Below are positions 56,912-64,000 of a stretch of DNA of 64,000 nt, piece by piece. The position numbers and the translations under genes are program-made. The stretch covers positions 124,001-188,000 of the forward strand of contig DATAVA010000012.1 of assembly GCA_036267975.1 (NCBI GenBank). Reading direction: 5' to 3'. Position 1 is the stretch's first letter, and each line of letters starts with the position of its first letter. The notes below the pieces were generated by a model. The model saw nothing but the letters and a program-made list of their open reading frames with translations. It ran no database searches and had not been told where the DNA came from. Source of the DNA: DAIDKA01 sp036267975. GTDB taxonomy: Bacteria > Pseudomonadota > Gammaproteobacteria > Steroidobacterales > Steroidobacteraceae.

Positions 56912-59900
56912 CTACTTGTCCAGCGTATAAATCAGGTCCGCACCACCGATCTGCCCGGCCTCGGTCCGGATCGTCCAATGATCGCCTAATGTGTAGCGCA
57001 GCTTGACGGTATTCAGCGTCTCGGTCAGCCCCAATCCGTAGCTCACGTACAGCCGCGGCGACAGATAGCGGCCGAGTACCAGGGAAGTCTCGTTATAGAA
57101 GTTCGATTCGACGCCCACGTCCGTGATCCCGATGTGCGAGCCGAGCTGCTGACCGAGGATGGCGGCGCCCTGGCCCAGCAGTTCGTTGTTGGTGGCACCG
57201 CGCGTGGCGTTGGTTCCGGGGACACCGGCGCCCTGGTTGCCGACCAGCCCGCCGCCGGCCAGCAGCAGCGCGACGATTTGCTGCTGCGGCAGGGAGGGCT
57301 CGGAGAAAAACGACAGCTGCGGTTGGCGCAAGGTGCCGCGGACGTTGATCCCGGCGAGAGTCGCGCCCGCCTCGGGGTCATCGAAGTGCTTGACTGCGCG
57401 GACATCGACGCCCGGATCACCGATCGGTCCGCCGGTGAAGATCAGGCGGCCGTGTTCGATCTGCAGCTTGCGGCCAAAGGCGGTGTAGTCACCGGTGGCG
57501 ACATTCAATTCACCGGAGGCGTGCGTGACCTGGTCGTTGCTGGCGGCATGCTCAGTGATTTTACCGCTCAGTCGCGCCTTCAGGCCGAGACCTTCGACGG
57601 TGACATCATCGCCCAGCGTCATGCTCACATCGGTGGTGACATCGTAGTGGTCGGTTGATTCCGGATTGGCACTGCTGACGATCACCTCATCGGAGGAGGC
57701 GAGCACGGCATGCCGCAGATCCGCCGGCGCAATGCGCGCACGCGGAATCCTGACATCACCGGTGACGCCGATCTGCGTGCCGTCGATATGGAAGGTCAGA
57801 TTCGGTGAGGCATCGATCTGCGCTTCCGGGACATCGGCGACGCGCAGCTGTGTGCCGCTCAGGGTCAGTTCACCATGCGGCACGCCAGCGCGCCCTTCGA
57901 GGCCACCGCGTACGCTCGCGTGCCCCGCGCCGAACTGGGCACCGCCTTCGAAGTCGAGCCGATTGCTCTGCAACGTGGCTTTGAATGCTGCCTGGCGCAT
58001 CGCCATGTTTATCTGATACAGATCAAGTTCCCCGTCTGCCAGTGACAGCGAGCCGCTCAGCAGCGGTGCGGCGATGGTGCCGGCAATGTTCAGATTGGCG
58101 ATGAGGCGGCCGGCGGCCCGATCGACCTGCGGCACATACAGCGGCACGAAATCCAGCTGCGCGGTCTGCAGTGCGATCGAGCCATCGAGGGGCAGCTCGC
58201 GCCAGGCGTGCCCGTCGCGCATCGCAATCAGCTGGCCCTTGATCGAACCCTGCGGGCCGGCGTCCATGTTCAGTTGTGCCGTGACATTTGCCGGCGTCGC
58301 GGTGACCTGCACATCACCATCTCCCAAGGTCGTGATTTCGATCTTGCCGCCGGCGAGCCGATGGCGCAATTGCGCGCCGGCGAGCCGGGCGCTGAGTGTT
58401 CCTTCCACCGGGCCCAGGCCGCTGCCGAAAAGCTTCAGGGACATGCCGATGATGCCGCGATAATCGACGTTGCCAGACTGCCCCGCCGTCAGCGTCTGCA
58501 TCGGCAACTCGGTGGCCGAAGCCTGCAACGACCACTTTGCCGGCGTCCACTCACCGGCCGCACACAGGTGCGCCGGCGAACCCTTCAGACACACGTTGTC
58601 CACGTGCATCTGCGCGGCCGACAGACTCACACCGGCGGGTGCTTCGAGGGCCAGGTTGAGCGCATCGCTGCCGACCACTGTCATCTGTCGCAGCGTCGCC
58701 TGCCACACGCCATTGGTGAAGGCCGCATTGCCATGCGCCTTGAGGCTGAAATCATGTGCCGCCACGTTCATATCGAGCTCGTGGCTGCGTTCCTCGCCAT
58801 CGAGTTTCAAACTCAGGTCATCGATGGTGCGCGTGCCGAGGGTCAGGCCGCGGGCGTGCAGATCGACATGTGAAGGGCCCGTGCGCGTCGGATCGAAGTC
58901 CATGCGGGCGGCGATATCCTCCACGGCAACCTGCTGGAACCGCAGGGAGCCGGCGCTCAGCGTTGCCTGGACGGCAGGGTCGCGCCAGGCGCCATGCAAC
59001 TCGCCGTTGCCGCTGATGTGGCCTTTGAGGCCCGGCATCACCAGCGACAGGTCCGGCGAGCGGATATCAAACTTCAGATCGGCACGGTCACTGAGTGTGC
59101 CGTCGAGGTTCAAGGTGGTTCCGGCCAACTGCGCGTGGATGCCGTCGAGCTGCCACACACCAGCGGCGTGCGCCAGACGGCCCGAAGCACGTGCCGGCAG
59201 ATTGTGCATCGTCCCGCTGAGGTGCTGCACCTGCACGCTGAAGGGGTCCGTGGCATGAAAACCGGCGCCGCTCGCGGCAAATCCAAAAGTCAGCCGACCG
59301 GCCGCGATGCTGGCAAAGGCGGCCGGGTTGACGTCGCTGGCGGTACCCGTGGCCGACCAGATGGGATGTGGCAACCAGTGGACTTCGCCGGCGAAGTCCA
59401 CCTTCCCGAGCGGCACGGCGCGGCCCGTTACGGTGGCCGTACTGATCTGGATGTGTTCGGGATACAGCGCCGCATCGAATGCGACGCTGAGCGCAGGCAA
59501 GCCGGCAACCGCCAGGTCCGCATGCGTGGCGAGGGAATACGGCCAGGTTCCCGCGATCGCGAACTGCCCGGCGTCACTGTGCAGCAAGGGGCTGCGTGCC
59601 AGCGGCCAGACCAGATGCGTCCACTGGCCACGTAAGTCCAGGCGCGGGCCACCCGGCTCGATTCCGACCGTGCCGGCCGCCGTGAGGTGCATGCCCGAGG
59701 CCCGATGCGTGGCCGTGACTTCGTGCAGCGTGATGATGCGCTGGGCATAGGCCCCACGCACCCTTGCATCGAACACGCCGGCGTCGAGGACCTCGGGGAC
59801 GATTGGCCCGGCAGCCGTGAAACCGTGATCGTCCAGATGCAGGGCAAGCTGGCCATGGATGTTGCCGATGCGGGGACTGCCACCCCAGGTATCCAAGGCC

Positions 59901-60682
59901 ATGTGGGTCACATCGGCGTGGCCCTCGAAGTGCCACGCGGCGGTCAGAGCAACGCCACTGCCGTTGAAGTTGCCCTGGAAGGGCGCCGCGATGCGGGCGC
60001 TGAAGGGCAGCAGGTTCAGATCGCCGTCGCCGCGCATCTGCACCCGCCACGGAACGCCGCGGGTCGTGTCGTAGTTGACCGCGAGGTCGGCCGTCACACC
60101 AAGCGTCAGCGCTGCCCGCAGTTCACCCTGGTGCGAGGCGAACGCGATCGCACCGGATCGCATCACCGCGTCGAGATAGTGCGCCGTGCGTGGTCGCACG
60201 ACACCATGCGTGCGCAGCTCCGCGGCTTCGAGCTGCCTGCCGCTGGGCAGCACCAGCGTGCCGCGCGCGATATGCAGTGCATCGATGCGGACATTCAGCC
60301 AGCGCGGCAGGAAGTGCAGCGGCGTGGGCACGTAGGGCCCGGTGCGGCGAATGACCTCGATGCGCAGATTGCCGATGTCGAGCTTGCGGGCATGCAGGGT
60401 CTGCAGCAGCGCCGGCGCCAGATCCAGGGTCAGGTTGATGTCATCGAAAGTCAGATTGACGCGGCGATGGTGGATCAGCAGTTGATCGATATGCAGCCCA
60501 TGCGCCACGCTCCCGCGGACCCCGTGCAGCTGCACTTCGGCGTGGGCGATGCGCCGGGGCAGGTGGCGCACCAGCAGATTCACGCCGGGCTCGGTGTAGA
60601 GCACGAACCAGGACAGGGCCACGGGCACCGCCAGCGCCGTGACGATAAGGCCGGCGAGCAGCCCGATGAGCCACCTGCGCAT
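56912..60682 (-). CDS. tamB: Translocation and assembly module protein TamB
   Basis: AsmA-like inner-membrane-anchored protein spanning the periplasm; with TamA it takes part in outer-membrane protein assembly and phospholipid transport. One N-terminal transmembrane helix (about residues 5-27), then a very long beta-rich region, and the C-terminal DUF490/TamB domain (about 900-1256) with GGPIGDPGVDVRAVKHFD, LRQPQLSFFSEPSLPQQQIVALLLAGG and the terminal SPRLYVSYGLGL stretch. 1256 residues, typical. Starts immediately after the tamA stop. Confidence 0.94.
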   Translation of the reverse strand: MRRWLIGLLAGLIVTALAVPVALSWFVLYTEPGVNLLVRHLPRRIAHAEVQLHGVRGSVAHGLHIDQLLIHHRRVNLTFDDINLTLDLAPALLQTLHARKLDIGNLRIEVIRRTGPYVPTPLHFLPRWLNVRIDALHIARGTLVLPSGRQLEAAELRTHGVVRPRTAHYLDAVMRSGAIAFASHQGELRAALTLGVTADLAVNYDTTRGVPWRVQMRGDGDLNLLPFSARIAAPFQGNFNGSGVALTAAWHFEGHADVTHMALDTWGGSPRIGNIHGQLALHLDDHGFTAAGPIVPEVLDAGVFDARVRGAYAQRIITLHEVTATHRASGMHLTAAGTVGIEPGGPRLDLRGQWTHLVWPLARSPLLHSDAGQFAIAGTWPYSLATHADLAVAGLPALSVAFDAALYPEHIQISTATVTGRAVPLGKVDFAGEVHWLPHPIWSATGTASDVNPAAFASIAAGRLTFGFAASGAGFHATDPFSVQVQHLSGTMHNLPARASGRLAHAAGVWQLDGIHAQLAGTTLNLDGTLSDRADLKFDIRSPDLSLVMPGLKGHISGNGELHGAWRDPAVQATLSAGSLRFQQVAVEDIAARMDFDPTRTGPSHVDLHARGLTLGTRTIDDLSLKLDGEERSHELDMNVAAHDFSLKAHGNAAFTNGVWQATLRQMTVVGSDALNLALEAPAGVSLSAAQMHVDNVCLKGSPAHLCAAGEWTPAKWSLQASATELPMQTLTAGQSGNVDYRGIIGMSLKLFGSGLGPVEGTLSARLAGAQLRHRLAGGKIEITTLGDGDVQVTATPANVTAQLNMDAGPQGSIKGQLIAMRDGHAWRELPLDGSIALQTAQLDFVPLYVPQVDRAAGRLIANLNIAGTIAAPLLSGSLSLADGELDLYQINMAMRQAAFKATLQSNRLDFEGGAQFGAGHASVRGGLEGRAGVPHGELTLSGTQLRVADVPEAQIDASPNLTFHIDGTQIGVTGDVRIPRARIAPADLRHAVLASSDEVIVSSANPESTDHYDVTTDVSMTLGDDVTVEGLGLKARLSGKITEHAASNDQVTHASGELNVATGDYTAFGRKLQIEHGRLIFTGGPIGDPGVDVRAVKHFDDPEAGATLAGINVRGTLRQPQLSFFSEPSLPQQQIVALLLAGGGLVGNQGAGVPGTNATRGATNNELLGQGAAILGQQLGSHIGITDVGVESNFYNETSLVLGRYLSPRLYVSYGLGLTETLNTVKLRYTLGDHWTIRTEAGQIGGADLIYTLDK

Positions 60683-62473
60683 TTATAGCTTCGGTGAGAA
60701 GTTGATGTCGAAGCGCGGTCCCGCGCCGGGGCGGGAAATCGGCTCGGCCACATCGACGCCGAACGTGAGCACCGGCAAACGCCAGCGCAGGCCCACTCCC
60801 ACCGAGTACTCCATGAAGTGAGGGTACGCCGGATTCGGCGCGTGACCAAACGTGTCGAAGGCGTTGCCGAAATCGGAAAACACGGACACGCCGAGGTTGC
60901 GGGGCAGGTCGCGAATGATCTCGGCGCTGCCGCTGATGACGTGGCGGCCGCCGACCTTCACGTCGGTGACGGCGCCATTGGCATTGCGGTACGCGACGAT
61001 CGGGGACAGGTCATCGAAGCCGAAACCACGCACGCTCTCATCACCGCCGGCGAAGAAGCGGAACGATCCGGGCAGTTGTGACAGCCGCGACACCAGCGTG
61101 GTGCCGAGCTCGCCGCGCAGCAGCAGGTGCCAGCCGCTGGCAATCGGGAATACGCGCTCATCCGTCACATGCAGCTGCAGGAAGCTCACGCTGGAGCCGA
61201 GCGGCTGGGCCGCGCCGCGGATCTCGACCTGCAGACCGCGTTCGAACAGGGCCTCGCCTAGATAGCCACGCGGCACGGAGGCGATGGTGAGGCTGGGTAC
61301 CACCAGCCGGTCACGCAGCACCGTGTAGCCGTCGCTGGTCACCGAGTAGGTAGGCGTCACGGCCCACACGTACTGCCAGCGGTCCCGCACCAGGGTCACG
61401 CTCGGACCGAGCGAGAAGTCCTTGTTGTTGAGGTCGCCGGGAATGCTTTGCTGGATGGCGGCCCCCATGGCAAAGTGTTCGAGCGCGGGATCGCCGATCG
61501 GCACGATGTACTGTGACTGCAGCTGTTGGATCTTGGCGGAGGCTTCCAACTGCGTGTCGAAGTGATGGCCGCTGCCATTGACGAGGCGCCGATCCCACAC
61601 AAAGATGCCGCGCGGTCCGGTGTCGGTGCCATAGCCGGCGCCGAACTGGTAGCGGTCGCGCTTGCCGGGCTGTGCCGTGATGCTCACCGGCACGAGATGC
61701 TTGACGCGGTCGGGTTCGCCGGTCTTCACCTCGACGGCGGCGAAGTACTGGCTGTCATCGAGTGCGAACTGAGTATGCAGCAGTTCGCCCAGGTCGAACG
61801 GATCCCCTTCGTGATAGCGGATGTAGCGCTTCACCAGCGCGACATCGAGGACGCTCTGGTCGATGGTGGTGGCCCCGAAGCGATAGCGCGGGCCGGTTGC
61901 CAGTTCCAGGTCCGCGGTGGCGGCCAGTTTGGCCGGATCCACTTTCAGCTCGCTGTGCGTGAGTCGCGCGTCCAGGTAGCCGTAGGTGCCCGCGGTGTCC
62001 TGCAGTTCGCTCTTGATGTGATCGTACGCGGCGTGATCGAGCTGATCGCCGACGTGCAGCGCCGCCTCCTTGATGATACGAATGAAACGCGGGTCCGTGC
62101 TGCCTTCCCCGCTGACGCGGATGCTGACCGCCGTCATCAGCACCGGCAGGCCGGGGTCGATATGCACCTCGACGCGCCAGTTGTTCTTGTCCTTGCCCTG
62201 CTCCTTGCGTGTCACATCGGAGCTGACGATGGGGGCGTAGTAGCCGAAGGGACGCAAGGCTTCGCGCACTTCCCGCTCGATGCGTTCACGCAGCCGCTGC
62301 ACCATGGTCGCATCGAGGTCCCGATCCTTGTAGCGCGCGAGACTCAGGTAAGCGAGGACATTGCTGCGCAACGGATCGTTGACGCCGCGGACGGTAAGAT
62401 CAACCGCGGCAGTGGCCCGCTGGCAGACCAACACGCACAGCAGTACGCAACCCGGAAGCCAGACGCTACGCAT
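60683..62473 (-). CDS. tamA: Outer-membrane assembly factor TamA
   Basis: Omp85-superfamily barrel with three POTRA domains (about 25-260) and a 16-strand C-terminal barrel. Signal peptide ends near ATAAVDL. The Omp85 lid-loop motif is visible in RFFAGGDESVRGFGFDDLSP, and the last strands contain YSVGVGLRWRLPV. The C-terminus ends with Pro-Lys-Leu rather than an aromatic residue. Start: ATG 62473 gives a clean signal peptide; an ATG at 62494 is possible. Overlaps the NRDE gene by a few bases and abuts tamB. Confidence 0.93.
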   Translation of the reverse strand: MRSVWLPGCVLLCVLVCQRATAAVDLTVRGVNDPLRSNVLAYLSLARYKDRDLDATMVQRLRERIEREVREALRPFGYYAPIVSSDVTRKEQGKDKNNWRVEVHIDPGLPVLMTAVSIRVSGEGSTDPRFIRIIKEAALHVGDQLDHAAYDHIKSELQDTAGTYGYLDARLTHSELKVDPAKLAATADLELATGPRYRFGATTIDQSVLDVALVKRYIRYHEGDPFDLGELLHTQFALDDSQYFAAVEVKTGEPDRVKHLVPVSITAQPGKRDRYQFGAGYGTDTGPRGIFVWDRRLVNGSGHHFDTQLEASAKIQQLQSQYIVPIGDPALEHFAMGAAIQQSIPGDLNNKDFSLGPSVTLVRDRWQYVWAVTPTYSVTSDGYTVLRDRLVVPSLTIASVPRGYLGEALFERGLQVEIRGAAQPLGSSVSFLQLHVTDERVFPIASGWHLLLRGELGTTLVSRLSQLPGSFRFFAGGDESVRGFGFDDLSPIVAYRNANGAVTDVKVGGRHVISGSAEIIRDLPRNLGVSVFSDFGNAFDTFGHAPNPAYPHFMEYSVGVGLRWRLPVLTFGVDVAEPISRPGAGPRFDINFSPKL

Positions 62474-63296
62474 CAGCTGCGGCGGGCCACTCACCGGGAC
62501 TGAGGCTCCAGTGGCTATGCCCGGTCATCGTGCCGTCGGCATCGAAGCGCCGTTCTTCGAGGTACACCGAGCCGTCGTAGCCGATCATCGCCAGCGTCGA
62601 GCAGCGCGTGCCGAACACGGGGTGCACGACGAATGGTGATGAGAGAATATCGGCCCATTCGGGTGCCAGCGGATGGGTCGCAGCGGGCGTATCCGGCGGG
62701 CCGCGCCTGCGGTCGCCAAGCATGCCGAACAGTTGTTCGCTGGCATCAGTTCGGGGAGGACCGTTGCGTGCGGATGTCGCGGCGGTCTGCTCCGACAGCC
62801 AGCCGGTGAATGTCGCGCGTACGCGCTTGAGCTTCGGCCAGGGCGTATCGAGCAGCAGATTGCTCAGCCCATAGACTCCGGGGTCGAGGGCGCGGGCAAA
62901 AGGTACGGCGCGATTCGAGGCGTACCACAGGCTGTCCGCGTCGCTGAGCAGCAGGTTGAAGCCCGCGTAGCGCGGCGACTGCGATTCCAGCCGGTCAAGA
63001 AATGTTGGCGGCGTCGTGGCCTGTGCCAGCCAGTCCGGAATCAGGCCGCCGCGGGTGGGCGCATCCGGGCGACGGGGTTGCAGATCGCGATAGTTCGTGA
63101 TGATGCCGAAGCGGCGCTGCCGATCCACCGCCAGCCACGTACCCAGTGCCGACAGGTCGCGGCCGGCAAGGATGCTTGGTGCCCCCTGCCACAGCGCCAT
63201 CGGCGCGGTCGGCCGCGCATGAAACTCATCGCGGTTCGCCGCGACGATCAGCCGATAGCGCGGATGAGCCTGCCAGGCCAGCACCAGAAGACACAT
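62466..63296 (-). CDS. NRDE family protein (TANGO2-like)
   Basis: A 276-residue protein with the family N-terminus MCLLVLAWQAHPRYRLIVAANRDEFHARP; Cys2 is the conserved N-terminal cysteine and NRDE names the family. WQGAPSILAGRDLSALGTWLAVD and GLSNLLLDTPWPKL are further hallmarks. Eukaryotic TANGO2 is linked to heme or acyl-CoA handling, but bacterial function is unsettled. Lies between nudC and tamA, overlapping the latter. Confidence 0.9.
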   Translation of the reverse strand: MCLLVLAWQAHPRYRLIVAANRDEFHARPTAPMALWQGAPSILAGRDLSALGTWLAVDRQRRFGIITNYRDLQPRRPDAPTRGGLIPDWLAQATTPPTFLDRLESQSPRYAGFNLLLSDADSLWYASNRAVPFARALDPGVYGLSNLLLDTPWPKLKRVRATFTGWLSEQTAATSARNGPPRTDASEQLFGMLGDRRRGPPDTPAATHPLAPEWADILSSPFVVHPVFGTRCSTLAMIGYDGSVYLEERRFDADGTMTGHSHWSLSPGEWPAAADA

Positions 63297-63309
63297 CTTT
63301 AATATAGGC

Positions 63310-64000
63310 CTAGAACTCTTCCAGCCAGGCGCCGATCAGCCGTCCGGCAATGGCGTGCGGGGGAGGCAGCAGGACACCTCCGGCCAGCAGGTCAGCGCGC
63401 GCGAACCACTGCGCATCCGCAAGTTCGCTGCCGCGGTGGATTTCGCGTTGCGCGCCGGCGGTGGCCCGGAAGCCCAGCATGAGCGAAGCCGGAAATGGCC
63501 AGGGTTGAGAGGATTGGTAGTCGACCTCCTCCACATCGACGCCGGTTTCCTCGCGAACCTCGCGTGCGACCGCATCTTCAAGGCTCTCGCCCGGCTCGAC
63601 GAAACCGGCGATGGTCGAGTAACGGCCCGCCGGCCAGCTGGCCTGGCGACCGAGCAGGGCCCGATCGCCATCGGTTACCAGCACGATGATGGCCGGGTCG
63701 AGCCGCGGAAAGAACTCGTGCGGTGTCTGAGGATGGGTACAGCGCAGGACATGGCCTCCGCGCGTCGGGCGCGTCGGCTGCCCGCATACGCCGCAGAAGC
63801 GCTGCCGGGCACGCCACAGGCTGATGCCGCGGGCATACGCCAGCAGGGCCGATTCGGGGGCCGGCAGCAGCGCCGCCAGCGGCCGCAGTTCGGCAAGCTG
63901 TGTCGCCTCGGGCAGCGTGAGTGCGGTGCCGGCGGGTAGATCGATGAGAATGCACCAGGCATCCTGAAATTGACCCAGCAGCACCACAGTCGTTTCATCG
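63310..64000 (-). CDS. nudC: NADH pyrophosphatase NudC, 5' end beyond the window
   Basis: Nudix hydrolase acting on NAD(H) and NAD-capped RNA. The Nudix box is intact (GFVEPGESLEDAVAREVREETGVDVEEV region) and SQPWPFPASLMLGF is the NudC signature. The zinc ribbon shows CGVC and a third Cys (LRCTHP), but the fourth expected Cys is missing. The frame stays open to the right edge (codons for Asp-Glu-Thr-Thr precede the GTG at 63987), so the true start lies outside and the N-terminal domain is only partly seen. Head or upstream part of the nudC-NRDE-tamA-tamB-PQQ dehydrogenase run. Confidence 0.9.
   Translation of the reverse strand, partial: DETTVVLLGQFQDAWCILIDLPAGTALTLPEATQLAELRPLAALLPAPESALLAYARGISLWRARQRFCGVCGQPTRPTRGGHVLRCTHPQTPHEFFPRLDPAIIVLVTDGDRALLGRQASWPAGRYSTIAGFVEPGESLEDAVAREVREETGVDVEEVDYQSSQPWPFPASLMLGFRATAGAQREIHRGSELADAQWFARADLLAGGVLLPPPHAIAGRLIGAWLEEF

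Noticed and set aside
55367..56989. Plus-strand frame of about 540 codons opposite the PQQ dehydrogenase
   Set aside because: Shadow of the PQQ dehydrogenase and start of tamB; no recognisable motif and no ribosome site.

Overview
The window is an ordinary-looking stretch of core chromosome from a GC-rich gammaproteobacterium. Gene order points to the Xanthomonadales/Nevskiales/Steroidobacterales side of the class: def-fmt-rsmB followed by DUF4390-ntrY-ntrX, dapF-DUF484-xerC-hslV-hslU, cytochrome c4/DsbA divergent from yihA with polA facing it, an ECF sigma-DUF3619-DUF3106 operon, and an arginine cluster built around an N-acyl-ornithine carbamoyltransferase. The taxonomic placement is inference from synteny and protein resemblance. 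I see no phage, transposon, CRISPR array or defence island.

Layout. 1-7.2 kb (+): translation initiation and rRNA methylation genes leading into the NtrY/NtrX two-component system. 7.2-11.8 kb (-): priA, argS and a SPOR-domain protein. 11.9-14.5 kb (+): a sigma-factor operon and a superoxide dismutase of actinobacterial type. 14.5-19.0 kb (-): dapF-DUF484-xerC-hslV-hslU. 19.1-22.1 kb (+): an iron-sulfur flavoprotein reductase and a second two-component system. 22.2-29.5 kb (+): a tightly overlapping type IV pilus minor-pilin operon, fimT-pilV-pilW-pilX-pilY1-pilE, whose PilY1 carries a lectin-like N-terminus. 29.5-32.6 kb (-): a beta-hydroxyacid dehydrogenase, a DUF4124 protein and amtB, the last behind a recognisable sigma-54 promoter and NtrC-like site. 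32.9-34.7 kb (+): ubiK and comM. 34.7-39.9 kb (-): uppS, a small regulator/membrane-protein pair, cytochromes c5 and c4, yghU, tRNA-Arg(CCG) and a DsbA-family protein. 39.9-43.5 kb: yihA and polA converging on a 235-bp interval that appears to encode a small RNA with C-rich loops. 43.6-46.2 kb (+): a DUF1800/DUF1501 pair. 46.2-54.7 kb (-): argR-argG-(P-loop protein)-argC-argD-argF'-argB-argH-lptM, almost all translationally coupled, behind a promoter overlapped by ARG-box-like palindromes. 54.7-64.0 kb (-): nudC (cut by the window edge), an NRDE protein, tamA, tamB and a PQQ dehydrogenase.

Most interesting points. First, the arginine operon has no visible acetylglutamate synthase and instead holds an uncharacterised BioD-like P-loop protein whose C-terminal half resembles DUF1611/DgcN, a family with a described glutamate N-acetyltransferase; it is a candidate non-GNAT first enzyme of the pathway. 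Second, the polA-yihA interval has a promoter, C-rich stem-loops and a terminator consistent with an sRNA of about 115 nt at the Spot 42 position. Third, NtrX has a degenerate AAA+ domain, the PQQ dehydrogenase has the Asp-x-Asp spacing of lanthanide-dependent enzymes, and the carbamoyltransferase has Ala at the position that separates acetyl- from succinyl-ornithine enzymes. All are sequence-reading inferences; no alignments or searches were run.
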